Numbered from the stretch's first letter, positions 8,809 to 17,996 are shown. The stretch: 64,000 nt of DNA from Candidatus Endomicrobium procryptotermitis (GCA_031279415.1 JAITIP010000036.1:22413-86412), one strand, 5' to 3'. Made by a program: numbers and translations. Notes: generated from the sequence alone by a model not told the origin.

Positions 8809-9380
8809 AAAAACAAATAATATTGGCATCTGCATCTGCAAGAAGAATCTCTTTACTGAAAGAGTGGGGATTAATTTTTGAGGTTATTCCCAGCACAATA
8901 AACGAAGACACAAAATTTGTAAGACCTTCTTATATAGTAAGAGATATTTCATATAGAAAAGGCAGCGACATAGCTTCTAAACAAAACGGCGGTTTAATTC
9001 TTGCCGCAGATACAATAGTGGTTTTAAATGGAAAAATTATTGGAAAACCAAAAGATGAAAAAGAATCCGAGACGATTATAAGGCAGTTAAACGGCAGCCT
9101 GCATAAAGTTTATACAGGAGTAACTATAATAGACAATACAACAAAAAAGAAATCTGTGTTTTACGATTGTGCTATCGTAAAAATGAAAAAGCTGCCTGAA
9201 AACAAACTCAGATATCTTTTTGGAAAACATATGGATAAGGCAGGAGCATATGCTGTTCAAGATAAAAATGATGATTTTGTAGAAAAAATATATGGCGATT
9301 ATTATACGGTAGTTGGTCTTCCATATGAAAAACTTTTCAAAAAATTACTTCAATTCGGCATTAAACTCAAATCTGTTTAA
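8805..9380 (+). CDS. maf: Maf-family nucleoside triphosphate pyrophosphatase
   Basis: 191 aa. Maf proteins hydrolyse non-canonical or excess NTPs (often dTTP/UTP) to monophosphates and have been linked to septum inhibition. Motifs: ILASASARRISLL at residues 6-18, LAADTIVVL near 66, GKPKDE, and KAGAYAVQD near 146-154. It is joined to amrS by a 4-nt overlap and overlaps the convergent SurA-N-like gene by 14 nt at the 3' end. Confidence 0.9.
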   Translation: MKKQIILASASARRISLLKEWGLIFEVIPSTINEDTKFVRPSYIVRDISYRKGSDIASKQNGGLILAADTIVVLNGKIIGKPKDEKESETIIRQLNGSLHKVYTGVTIIDNTTKKKSVFYDCAIVKMKKLPENKLRYLFGKHMDKAGAYAVQDKNDDFVEKIYGDYYTVVGLPYEKLFKKLLQFGIKLKSV

Positions 9381-10044
9381 AAATAGAATCGTTAGTTACT
9401 ATTTTTGAATGACTTATAATGAAAAAATACCATTCGCTTAATATCATATTCACTTTATTGTGCATAAACTCTTCTCTTGTCATTTTAATGCCGTCAGCCT
9501 CAGCTGCTTCGTATTCTGAATCGCTTACTTTTATTGCAGATGCCAAAAGTAATTTTAATTTTTCCGCTGCAATTCGTTTCTTTCTCATCGTCTCATAATC
9601 TTTAGGAGACATTTTTATCGAATTAAGAAATGAATAATAAATATTTGCGTCAAACTGATTCTGAGTATTTCTAAACATCGCAGAACTTTGTATGTCATTT
9701 TTCAGCTCCGCATCTGATACTATTATTTTATAGCCAAGAGATTGCTGGTAAAACAGTTCATCTTGTACTATTGCCTGCATTGTTTTGATTTTTATTTGTT
9801 CAAGCTGCTCCGGCAGCGTTGCAGCGGATTGGTTTTCAGCATTTCTGTACATGTCTACGGAAGCCGTATATATCGAAGAAAAAAACTTTAATGTAACTTT
9901 TGTGCCGTTTATATTAACGGCCGTATCAAAATCTTTTGTCGGTCCAAAAAAATATACGCCGAAACCCATAAAAGTACCACCGATAAAGGCCACAATAGTT
10001 ATGATAAAAATTTTACGCATATGTTTTCTTAAAAAATTCATCAT
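9367..10044 (-). CDS. membrane-anchored SurA/PpiD N-domain-like protein without a PPIase domain
   Basis: 225 aa. An N-terminal signal anchor (residues about 10-32) is followed by an all-helical region resembling the chaperone part of SurA/PpiD/PrsA proteins: a short strand-like VNINGTKVTLKFF, then ELFYQQSLGYKIIVSDAELK and MSPKDYETMRKKRIAAEKL. The parvulin domain that would normally follow is absent; the protein stops after another short helix. Likely a periplasmic or inner-membrane folding helper, or a truncated family member. It is the last gene of an M23-bactofilin cluster, overlapping bactofilin by 4 nt, so it may assist that cell-wall module. The function is inferred. Confidence 0.6.
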   Translation of the reverse strand: MMNFLRKHMRKIFIITIVAFIGGTFMGFGVYFFGPTKDFDTAVNINGTKVTLKFFSSIYTASVDMYRNAENQSAATLPEQLEQIKIKTMQAIVQDELFYQQSLGYKIIVSDAELKNDIQSSAMFRNTQNQFDANIYYSFLNSIKMSPKDYETMRKKRIAAEKLKLLLASAIKVSDSEYEAAEADGIKMTREEFMHNKVNMILSEWYFFIISHSKIVTNDSIFKQI

Positions 10045-10424
10045 TTTGTTTCTTCTCCGCTTTTGTCGTTGTCATCGGATTTAAACATTTGGCTTTTTCC
10101 TTCAAAAAAAGCGCCTTCTGCTATTGTCAGGATATTTGTCGAAATATCACCCAGCATTTTTGCTTTTGGAAGAATTTCTATTCCTTCAGGCGCCTTTATA
10201 TTTCCTTTAACCGTTCCTCCTACCATAACTATTTCCGCGTTTATATTACCTTCAATCAAAGCTTCCGCACCCACTAAAACACCTGCCGTAGTTTCGATAT
10301 TTCCCACAATTTTTCCATCGATCCTTATGGTGCGGTCGGTTTTAATATTTCCTTCAAATACAGCATTTGCACCCACAAGCGTTTCTACGCTGTCAAGCAA
10401 ACTTTTTGAGTTTTTTTTCGTCAT
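10041..10424 (-). CDS. bactofilin
   Basis: 127 aa. Bactofilins polymerise into cytoskeletal filaments, often at the membrane, and place murein hydrolases. The core (about 15-115) is the repetitive beta-helix pattern with small hydrophobics every six or seven residues: GANAVFEGNIKTDRTIRIDG, VGNIETTAGVLVGAEALIEG, IEILPKAKMLGDIS. It lies between an M23 peptidase upstream (overlap 32 nt) and a SurA-N-like protein downstream. The same pairing of bactofilin with an M23 enzyme controls cell shape in Helicobacter, so a shape role is a reasonable inference here. Confidence 0.9.
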   Translation of the reverse strand: MTKKNSKSLLDSVETLVGANAVFEGNIKTDRTIRIDGKIVGNIETTAGVLVGAEALIEGNINAEIVMVGGTVKGNIKAPEGIEILPKAKMLGDISTNILTIAEGAFFEGKSQMFKSDDNDKSGEETK

Positions 10425-11406
10425 ACCTGTTCCTTTCCGATTGAGTATAAAAATAGTCTGATAAATATGAGACTGGATTTACCGGCTTTCCTTTATAATG
10501 CACTTCATAATGTACATGAGACCCTGTTGCCGACCCCGTGCTTCCCATTTTTGCAATAACATCGCCCCTGCGCACATATTGTCCGGATTTAACTAACAGC
10601 TTAGCATTATGAGCATAAGCCGTTCTATAATTGTATCCGTGATCAATAACGGTTATATATCCATAACCAGACTGCCAGCCTGCAAAAATAACTTTGCCAT
10701 TTGCTGTAACACATACAGGAGTGTTTTTTTCATTCGCTATATCAATCCCGGAATGGAAATCTTTTGTTTTAAAAAAAGGATTGAATCTGAAACCAAAAGG
10801 GGAAGAAATTTTACCTTCAGCTGGCCATCCCCTAGGGATAGCCATAAACAGCGACTTTTGATAATTTATATGAGACATTATTTCGCTATAGCTGCTTTGA
10901 ATATAATTGTATTGTTGATTTATCTTATAAGTTTGCTCCGTAAGAAATTTGTAATCTATTTGATTTATCCTGCCAGAAAGAATCACCGACAAAGCATTTG
11001 CCTGCGCCGCTGACGGCCCGCCCTCTCCAAGATTCTGCGGTATATCTTCTTCTATAATTGACTTTTTAGAATTTAGAGAAAGAAGCGAACGAATTTTGTC
11101 ATCATTATTTTGAACTCTTTCAATAAGGTTTTTTGTTTTTTCAAGCTGATTGGCAAAAAACAAAAGCCTCATCTGCATGATTTTTTTGTCGGCCTTTGTT
11201 TTGATGTAATCTATATGCTGACTGACAAGATATCCCGACCAAAGCGTAAGAGATGTCCATGATATCATAAAAATACCAAAAAATAACACAGATATACTTA
11301 ATTTCAACGGTCTTATTTTGCCATGAGGAATAAGCATAATTGTTATTTTTCTTTTTAATTCTTTTCGTATTTTTGAAAAAATTTGCATATTGGAAAATGG
11401 TATCAT
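10393..11406 (-). CDS. LytM/M23-family murein endopeptidase, membrane-anchored
   Basis: 337 aa. A single membrane helix (about residues 33-60) is followed by a coiled-coil stretch (about 70-190) and a C-terminal LytM domain (about 200-310) beginning IPRGWPAEGKISSPFGFR. The zinc site is intact: HSGIDIA (first His and Asp) and GSHVHYEVH (HxH). It is predicted to cut peptide cross-links of peptidoglycan in the periplasm. The start is uncertain because no ribosome site is seen; ATG at 11388 or 11337 would keep the helix. Upstream partner of bactofilin. Confidence 0.88.
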   Translation of the reverse strand: MIPFSNMQIFSKIRKELKRKITIMLIPHGKIRPLKLSISVLFFGIFMISWTSLTLWSGYLVSQHIDYIKTKADKKIMQMRLLFFANQLEKTKNLIERVQNNDDKIRSLLSLNSKKSIIEEDIPQNLGEGGPSAAQANALSVILSGRINQIDYKFLTEQTYKINQQYNYIQSSYSEIMSHINYQKSLFMAIPRGWPAEGKISSPFGFRFNPFFKTKDFHSGIDIANEKNTPVCVTANGKVIFAGWQSGYGYITVIDHGYNYRTAYAHNAKLLVKSGQYVRRGDVIAKMGSTGSATGSHVHYEVHYKGKPVNPVSYLSDYFYTQSERNRYDEKKLKKFA

Positions 11407-11505
11407 TAAAAAAAATTGCTGTCAAGATGATTTTTGTCAACTCTCAAAAAGAATCATAAAACGATTAAAACTAAAAAAATCTTTTCAATATTTTATTAAA
11501 ATGGA

Positions 11506-11535
11506 TTGACAAAAATTTATTATAAATGTTATATT
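11506..11535 (+). promoter_or_regulatory. sigma-70-type promoter for the 1276-aa protein
   Basis: TTGACA (11506-11511), 18-nt spacer, TATATT (11530-11535). Predicted transcript start is near 11542, giving a leader of about 120 nt before ATG 11664. Confidence 0.7.
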
Positions 11536-11663
11536 AATCTAACTAATCTTAAAATATGATGCCTTTTTTCAAAAATGAAATAAAAAAGAGAAAAAAGTGA
11601 TATTTTTTAAGATATTTAATTTTATATTAAACTAAATAATTTAAATGAGGCTAATAAATATTT

Positions 11664-14600
11664 ATGATTACAAAAAAATATGTAAGAAAACTTGTTTTAT
11701 TTAGTGTTTTAAATTCATTTTTGCTAACTTTTGTTTTTTGTGATTTTGTATATGCAAAAAATGTAAAGAAGCTTGACAACATTGAAAAAATGGTTGAAAA
11801 TTCAATGTTAATTGACAGCAGTTATTATGACAGTAATACTCTTATTATTCATATCCTAGATTCCCATAGCGATTATGAAGCGCAAAGAAAAATATCGGAC
11901 ATAATAGATTTTTACGATAAAAAAAAGCAAATAGAAAAAATATTTGTTGAAGGTGCTCCTTTGGGAAAAGTAAATTTGAATTTATTTAAAAGTATTGATG
12001 AAAATCTTAAAAAAAGTATTTTGGACAAAATGCTTTCTGAAGCGCAGATAGGAGCATGTGAGTATTATGCCTCTTATAATAATAGAGACATTCTTTTTGG
12101 TATGGAGGACAATGATTTATATAATAAAAACCTGAGACTTATACAAAATATGTTATCGTTATACAAAGAGAGTGAAGCTTTTTTTAAAAATATTTCTGAA
12201 AAAATTGAAGTGTTAAAAAAAATTCATATGTCTGGTTCTTTTTTTGATATTGATAAGGCAATTGAAGAAGAAAATATAAATTCATATTCAAAAATAAAGG
12301 CATTTTTAAAAAAGGACGACAGTTTTGACGAAACTTTATATAAAGATTTTTTTACTTATTTATATTCAAAAGAACAAAGAGAAAAAATCGATTATAAGTC
12401 CGCCATTAAAGAAATATCCTCTTTAAACAAGTATTTAAACTCAAAAATGTCTTACGGTAAATATATGAGAGTCAGCGATTTAATTTCCAATTCCGATGAT
12501 AAAAACTCCTTAGCCGAAGCTTATAAAATAATAACTAAAAACGCTCCTGATGCCGAAAAATTTTTTCCACTAATAATGGAGATTTTCAGAATAAATTATG
12601 TCAACCTTAATTTGAATCCTTATGACGTTTACTTACAAAAACAATCGTTAAAGAAGCACATTGTCGAACGATTTGCTTCCAAAGAAGAAAAAGATATTAT
12701 GTATCTTGCAGACATGGTCGAATCGCTAAAACAGATATATTCGCTCGGCATAACAAGAACAGATTTGCTTAATTTTATAAATACTAGAAACAATATCAAA
12801 GAAATAAGCGCAAAATACATGAATATAGCTGAAAGCAATACTCTTGTATATTTAGCGGAAAATAAAATTACCGACCTTATATATTTTAATAATCTTCAAA
12901 GAGATTTGATTTTTTTCAATGCAGTTAAAGATGCAATAAATTCTGAGAAAAGCGGAAAAATAGGAAGCGCCGGCATATCAGGTATAAATGATTTTTCTAA
13001 TGTTTTTGTAGTTGTTACAGGCGGGTTTCATTTGGAATTTACGGATTTTTTAAGAAAAAATAAAATATCATATTTAAGTATAGCCCCCAAAATCGAAAAA
13101 AAATCCGATAGAACGCAGTATTTAGATGCGATTAATTTTCCGGGAAGAATCGGCAGCAAAAATATTACCTTTGAGCATTCTGCCTTTGCTCCGCCTCTTT
13201 TAAATGCCGTAACTAGTAATGAGAATGAACCTTTGAAAGGGAAAATAATAAAAAATATAATACAGGCTTGGGTTTCGACCGCACAAGAATCGGGAGTATC
13301 TAAAGAAGATGTTTATGCGGATATGCTCGATTGGCTCATAAAAAATGGAATAAGCGAGAGCGATATAAAAAATATAGAAGAACTTTCTTTTCTGGCGGCA
13401 ATGCTGCAAGAGCAAAGGATAAAGGCAGAAGAAAAAAATGTCGAAAAACAAGAACCGCAGACAAAAGCTCCCAACATAAGCGAAACAAATGCCAAGCCTG
13501 AAAAAAAATCGATTTTTACAAAAATAAAAGGAAATCTTAAAGCTAAATTTCTCAGATGGAATTTTCCTGAGATTGCCGCAGCTAATGCTGTTTTTAAATC
13601 CGCGAAATCATATCAGGAGTTAGTGAATATAATCAGAAATCTTAAAAAAGTGAATACCATTGAATTTGATATAAAGCGCGAAGGATCAGACTTTTATATT
13701 GAATGCAGCAAAGGTTTTAAGGTTTCAATAGATGAAGCGCTTAATATAGTTGAGAAATTCGCAAAAAAGAAAAGTAAAACCAATATTATATTAAACTTTG
13801 ATAAAAGCATTGACAGTGACTCCGGCAGGATTCTCGGATTTACGCTTAAAATAAAGAATAAATTCATAATAATCAGCAGTAATAAAGAGTTTGCAGCTTC
13901 TGTCGATTCAGCCGTATACAAAAATGTAAGCATGGTTTACAAGATGCCTTCTGGTCTAAGCGCAGAGGATGCTCTTGAAGAAATAGAAAATATCACGGCA
14001 GCGGGTATTTTTGGATTGCATATCGATAAAAGTATTTTTGATTCGGTAGGTGTATACCTGTTTTCCATAAAACATCACGGCAAATATCTTGATCTGTATA
14101 TTCAGGACGGAAAGGTCGATGAGCAATACAGTGATTTTATATTTGAGGGCAGAGGCAAAACTATTCTGATATCTTCTGAACCCGCAACACATCTGGAACA
14201 AAAGAAAAGATCTCTGGCAGCACACAGAAATATTTCAGCAGCACTTTTTATACATCTTGTTGTAGGTTTTGAATTTTTTGCTTCTTTCAGGAATGTGTAT
14301 ATTACTAAAGAACTAGGGTATGAAGCGTCATATTTAAGCATTATATTGGGATTATGTGCTTTACTTGCTGTTATGGGATCTCTTATATCAAATTATCTAA
14401 GCAATTTATTCGGAAAGCGAAATGTTCTTATGGGCAACCTGTTTTTACATTGTGCGGGCGATGCTCTTTTACTTTTTGCGGGTGGGTCTCCTATATTACT
14501 CGGTTTTGCGTTGGGTGTTCCTGCCATGGCTGCTGCAGGAATAGGTGCTCTTTTTATACCATTTTTATATTCTTCACTTAAAACTATAGGAAAAGAAGAT

Positions 14601-15494
14601 AATTTTGAATCGGTTTATGGGAAAATAAGGAGCAAATTTTGGATAGGATTTGCGATTTCAGTACTTTTGGGTAGTTTGCTTGCAGAAGTTGTAACTATGA
14701 CTTTTGTAATTGCTATGTCAAGTATTTTAATAACATTTTTGAGTATTTATTCACTTATAATGACAAAATCCATTGCAGACAATAGGCAGGAAGAGAAAAC
14801 TAAAGAAGAGAAACAGTTTTCTAATTTAAAAGAAAGTAAAAAGATATGGAATGCCGTCAAAACCGTGCTTACAACAAAAAATCTGAATACTATGGTTATA
14901 ATCAACTTTATAATTGACAGTGGATTATTTGTTTTTCTTGATTTAGGTATGCAGCTTATGCTCCACAATGAGGGTAACGGTTTGAGAACACTAGCTATTG
15001 GCATTGTAGTTTTTTCTGCAAGCTTAATGCAAAGCGTGGCAAGCAAGTTTGTCAGTAAAGTTTCATCATTTGTAAATAATTATTCTAGAAGAATAGTATA
15101 TTTTACTTCTCTAACGGCACTTGTGGCTGGTTTCTTAGTATTTCATAATTTCTTTTTCTTAATAGCGTTTTATCTGCTTGCAAGTTTCTGGCAGGGCACA
15201 TCATCCGTAGTTGAACCTGCTAAAGTAGAAAAAACATTATCTGATAATATCAGCCCCTACTGGTTTTCTGCAAAAATAGTTATAAATAGCGTGCTTGCCG
15301 CAGTGGTTGAATTAATTATTGCTTTATTGCTGTTTAACAACTTCGCCTATGCTACAATATTAATGCTTATGATGGCGGCAATAACGGTGTTTTCTGCAAT
15401 TTTAAGCTCCTCATTTAGTAAACGGAAAAATCAAAAAGACTTTAACGAACTTCCTAATATTATGCTTACAAACAGAATGCTAAGCGCTGCATAG
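11664..15494 (+). CDS. three-part exported protein: TraB/ChaN-like domain, GDPD-like domain, 12-helix MFS transporter
   Basis: 1276 aa. Residues 1-31 are a signal peptide or anchor ending FVYA. Residues about 45-500 are mostly helical, with TLIIHILDSHSDYEAQR and KIFVEGAPLG near the start and VFVVVTGGFHLEFTDFL near residue 455; this order (early acidic/His strand, FVEG, late GGFH) resembles the TraB/EreA/ChaN group. A charged linker (about 585-625) is followed by a segment (about 640-850) with a GDPD-barrel rhythm: IEFDI, NIILNFDKS, FIIISSN, FEGRGKTILISSEP; the HRG catalytic entry is missing. From about 855 there are twelve hydrophobic helices with an MFS-like loop (SNLFGKRN) after helix 2 and a long cytoplasmic loop after helix 6. 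No fusion of this kind is known to me. It has its own promoter and stands alone. The individual domain assignments are tentative; the MFS part is the most secure. Confidence 0.6.
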   Translation: MITKKYVRKLVLFSVLNSFLLTFVFCDFVYAKNVKKLDNIEKMVENSMLIDSSYYDSNTLIIHILDSHSDYEAQRKISDIIDFYDKKKQIEKIFVEGAPLGKVNLNLFKSIDENLKKSILDKMLSEAQIGACEYYASYNNRDILFGMEDNDLYNKNLRLIQNMLSLYKESEAFFKNISEKIEVLKKIHMSGSFFDIDKAIEEENINSYSKIKAFLKKDDSFDETLYKDFFTYLYSKEQREKIDYKSAIKEISSLNKYLNSKMSYGKYMRVSDLISNSDDKNSLAEAYKIITKNAPDAEKFFPLIMEIFRINYVNLNLNPYDVYLQKQSLKKHIVERFASKEEKDIMYLADMVESLKQIYSLGITRTDLLNFINTRNNIKEISAKYMNIAESNTLVYLAENKITDLIYFNNLQRDLIFFNAVKDAINSEKSGKIGSAGISGINDFSNVFVVVTGGFHLEFTDFLRKNKISYLSIAPKIEKKSDRTQYLDAINFPGRIGSKNITFEHSAFAPPLLNAVTSNENEPLKGKIIKNIIQAWVSTAQESGVSKEDVYADMLDWLIKNGISESDIKNIEELSFLAAMLQEQRIKAEEKNVEKQEPQTKAPNISETNAKPEKKSIFTKIKGNLKAKFLRWNFPEIAAANAVFKSAKSYQELVNIIRNLKKVNTIEFDIKREGSDFYIECSKGFKVSIDEALNIVEKFAKKKSKTNIILNFDKSIDSDSGRILGFTLKIKNKFIIISSNKEFAASVDSAVYKNVSMVYKMPSGLSAEDALEEIENITAAGIFGLHIDKSIFDSVGVYLFSIKHHGKYLDLYIQDGKVDEQYSDFIFEGRGKTILISSEPATHLEQKKRSLAAHRNISAALFIHLVVGFEFFASFRNVYITKELGYEASYLSIILGLCALLAVMGSLISNYLSNLFGKRNVLMGNLFLHCAGDALLLFAGGSPILLGFALGVPAMAAAGIGALFIPFLYSSLKTIGKEDNFESVYGKIRSKFWIGFAISVLLGSLLAEVVTMTFVIAMSSILITFLSIYSLIMTKSIADNRQEEKTKEEKQFSNLKESKKIWNAVKTVLTTKNLNTMVIINFIIDSGLFVFLDLGMQLMLHNEGNGLRTLAIGIVVFSASLMQSVASKFVSKVSSFVNNYSRRIVYFTSLTALVAGFLVFHNFFFLIAFYLLASFWQGTSSVVEPAKVEKTLSDNISPYWFSAKIVINSVLAAVVELIIALLLFNNFAYATILMLMMAAITVFSAILSSSFSKRKNQKDFNELPNIMLTNRMLSAA

Positions 15495-15655
15495 AATATG
15501 CGATTATTGAAAAATATCAACCGCCGCTTTATTATTTTATTCCAACAGTTTCTTAAAAACTAAAATCTCCAAATTAATGCTGCCTCTCAAAAATACAATA
15601 ATATCTTCCCCATAAAACTTTCAAGTTACCCGAATATGCAAAACTTTTTGCTAGT

Positions 15656-15959
15656 GACAAAAACCGGTGTCGTATTGGATATGAAGAAAGCTCAGTCACA
15701 ACTGTACATTCTTATGGGGTTTTAAAAGAAACTGCCTATTGTGGTATTTAAGCTTTTTTTTGATGATCCCGGCAATTTATCAAAGCCGCGGCATAAAGAT
15801 TAGCAGAAGTTTGGCAAAGGCAAAGAACTGCCTTTTCAAATTCCTATCAAGATTGAGTGAGAGACTTACCAAGCCATTCCTCATTATTGCTCAGCTTTAG
15901 CTTTCACTACTGACGGTCCACAGTTTTACCTTTTGTTGCCACAGATTACAGACTGTTAA
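15656..15959 (+). pseudogene. decayed coding sequence, family unknown
   Basis: Translated in two frames, this stretch reads like protein broken by lesions. The first piece is about 15659-15751, ending in a stop (HSYGVLKETAYCGI). A second frame from 15762 to the stop at 15957 gives DDPGNLSKPRHKD, stop, QKFGKGKELPFQIPIKIE, stop, then ETYQAIPHYCSALAFTTDGP. Two in-frame stops (TAG, TGA) and one frame change separate the pieces. I do not recognise the family. The rest of the 590-nt gap (15495-15655) shows nothing I can name. Confidence 0.35.
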
Positions 15960-15961
15960 AT

Positions 15962-16008
15962 CAAAAAAGGAAGGAACTTTTCAGGGGTAGAGAAAAGCTC
16001 CTTCCTTT
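15962..16008 (-). terminator. intrinsic terminator of the porin gene
   Basis: Perfect 10-bp stem AAAGGAAGGA (15966-15975) / TCCTTCCTTT (15999-16008). Read on the minus strand it is followed by a run of T (15963-15968). It lies 76 nt past the porin stop. Confidence 0.8.
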
Positions 16009-16019
16009 GTTTTACTGAT

Positions 16020-16038
16020 GGGACAAAAGTCCCTTTTT
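16020..16038 (+). terminator. small intrinsic-terminator-like hairpin, plus strand
   Basis: GGGAC-AAAA-GTCCC followed by TTTTT. The stem has only 5 bp; it would stop readthrough from the left into the porin antisense strand. Confidence 0.5.
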
Positions 16039-16084
16039 ATATATACGGGGGGACGTATATTCTGTTTTATACTTCCTTTAAAAC

Positions 16085-17233
16085 TTAAAAACCTATCTGC
16101 GTTCTTATGCCGAATGTAAAAATGTCATCTTCTGTAATATTTCCGCCTGCGGGTTTTATGACATATTGTAAAATAGGCGTTAAGGCGATGTTTTCAGTAA
16201 GCGCAAGTTTATAATAGAGTTCAGCTTGTGTTTCGGCATCTTCTTTACGATTGTTTATACTTGCATAATCTTTTGAAATCAAATTTTGGCCTACGGCTAT
16301 TCCAACTGCGTCATCGTTTCTCTGCCAAAGCGAACCATTAAATCCGGCTCCAAAACTCCATGTATGAGAAAGAGGATTGTCATCATCAGCTATTTTAGGA
16401 TTTTTATAACCATATCTGGCAAACAATGCTATGGATTCCGTTATCTGTTGATCCACGCTTAAAGCAAAACCAAAAACACTTTCATCTCTGGAGTCTACAT
16501 TGCTTAACCAATATGTCAAACGATAATTCCCGGTTTCTCCGACTTTAAATCCCGCTTCAACAATGTTAAAACCTGCGGTATCTATATTGTTAAACTCTAT
16601 TGAATCCTGATTAAAATAAGCATAAGTTAAACTCAAAAACTCGACCGGAGAATAAGAAACGCTCAAACCTAAAGAATAGTCAGGGAAAAGTATAGTGGAA
16701 TTATTGACAAACATTGAGGTTAAGAACTGTTCGGTCTCATCGTTGGCAACTTCGTTTCCGTCAAAATATCCGGTAGGATCTAATCTTCCGAAAGTTATTG
16801 TCAACTTATTATCGAACAAAGCCTGTTCATACCAAAATTCCGCTATTGAAAAAATACTTAAAGTTGTGCCTGCATCTCCATTTAAAGGACTGTATAGCGA
16901 CAGTTTATCATTTAATCCTTCCCCTATTGCGCCTTCAAGATGTAAGAAAGCCGTTCCTCCATTAGAAAACTCTTTGCTGAACTCCAAATCCACACTCAAA
17001 GAACCGTCAATTCTCCCTTTATCCGAACCATCATTTGCTTTTGAAACGCCCTGCAAAACAAATGTGGCGCCAGCATTAGTTTGAATTCCTAAAGCGTCAG
17101 AGACACTACCACTTTTTAATTTTGCTACGTCTTCTTTAAGAAGAGCTAACTCTTCTTCAACTGTCAAGGCAAAAGCGTTGCTTCCAAAAAATAAACATAC
17201 TGCCATTGCTACTGCTGCGATACTTCTCTTCAT
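16085..17233 (-). CDS. OprB-like outer-membrane porin
   Basis: 382 aa from ATG 17233, which has a GGAGGG site 7 nt upstream (the frame is open to a TTG at 17239). The signal peptide ends NAFA at about residue 22. A short coiled segment (EEELALLKEDVAKLK) follows, as in porins that bind the cell wall. The rest is alternating beta-strand sequence of the carbohydrate-selective OprB type: HLEGAIGEG, ITFGRLDPTGYFDGN, WLSNVDSRD. The final residue is Phe (RTQIGF), the usual sign for Bam-dependent insertion. Expected to let sugars or other small solutes through the outer membrane. Monocistronic, with its own promoter and terminator. Confidence 0.85.
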   Translation of the reverse strand: MKRSIAAVAMAVCLFFGSNAFALTVEEELALLKEDVAKLKSGSVSDALGIQTNAGATFVLQGVSKANDGSDKGRIDGSLSVDLEFSKEFSNGGTAFLHLEGAIGEGLNDKLSLYSPLNGDAGTTLSIFSIAEFWYEQALFDNKLTITFGRLDPTGYFDGNEVANDETEQFLTSMFVNNSTILFPDYSLGLSVSYSPVEFLSLTYAYFNQDSIEFNNIDTAGFNIVEAGFKVGETGNYRLTYWLSNVDSRDESVFGFALSVDQQITESIALFARYGYKNPKIADDDNPLSHTWSFGAGFNGSLWQRNDDAVGIAVGQNLISKDYASINNRKEDAETQAELYYKLALTENIALTPILQYVIKPAGGNITEDDIFTFGIRTQIGF

Positions 17234-17275
17234 TATCAAACCCTCCTATGTGTATTATTTTTAGACTATCAATTA

Positions 17276-17305
17276 ATTGTACAAAATAAATATCTATTTT
17301 GTTAA
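17276..17305 (-). promoter_or_regulatory. porin promoter with an inverted repeat in its spacer
   Basis: On the minus strand: TTAACA (17300-17305), 18-nt spacer, TACAAT (17276-17281). The spacer is nearly filled by an 8-bp inverted repeat ACAAAATA/TATTTTGT (17281-17288 and 17295-17302), a possible operator. Confidence 0.55.
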
Positions 17306-17567
17306 CTCGACTACATTTATTTAAAAAGCTATAAATTTAATGAGAATTAAATTTAGATAATAAAGTCTTCTTAAAAATTATTATAGTTTAAACTAACTCT
17401 TTTAAATAATTAAAAATAAATCTCCAGCAAAGAGTTAAAATCATAACTTATTTTTTCAAAACAATATTTTATTGATTAAACTTTTTATCTTTTTTTGATA
17501 AAACATTCTCTCAAAAACAATATGAAAAGAGCAGTTTGTTAGATTAATATAACATTTTATTTTTTTA
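17306..17567. other. AT-rich intergenic region
   Basis: About 260 nt of very AT-rich sequence upstream of the porin promoter. No gene, tRNA or convincing terminator was seen. Confidence 0.5.
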
Positions 17568-17996
17568 ATGTCAATACCTAATTTTTACTTGTGTCAACAC
17601 AAAAATAAAAAGATACTGAAAAGAAAAAGATTGTTCCCTGTTGTCGGTAATCCTGCTGAACATGCTTCTAGTGGATATGTGCTTGGTATTTCTATCAGAA
17701 GTCAACAAGTAATATATCAATATTGTGAAAAAGAAAAAGATGAAAGTATCAAAAAAGCTTTAAAAATTAAAAAAATAAAAAGGATGAATTTGCCCATGCT
17801 ATTGGTAAAATATCGACCATCTGGAACGTATATCGCAAGCATTGAAAGAAAAGGGAGTTAAAGCGAAAAGCGTTTTTATAATATCTATTCAAAAGACGAC
17901 CCTGTTTTATACCATCAATATCAATTTGATATGGATAGCAAATATTCCAAAAAAACGTTTAAAGAACTTTTAGATTTTCTTCAGGCAGATGATTAA
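17568..17996 (+). pseudogene. frameshifted remnant of an unidentified protein gene
   Basis: An ORF of 97 codons (17568-17861) reads into two further frames without recognisable end: ERISQALKEKGVKAKSV (about 17823-17873), then YNIYSKDDPVLYHQYQFDMD and SKYSKKTFKELLDFLQADD to a stop at 17994. The last segment is amphipathic and protein-like, so the gene appears broken by at least two frameshifts. A shorter, further decayed copy of the same 3' end lies at 35318-35395. The family is unknown to me. Confidence 0.5.

Noticed and set aside
10063..10461. 132-codon ORF opposite bactofilin
   Set aside because: Mirror of the regular bactofilin repeat; no start signals.
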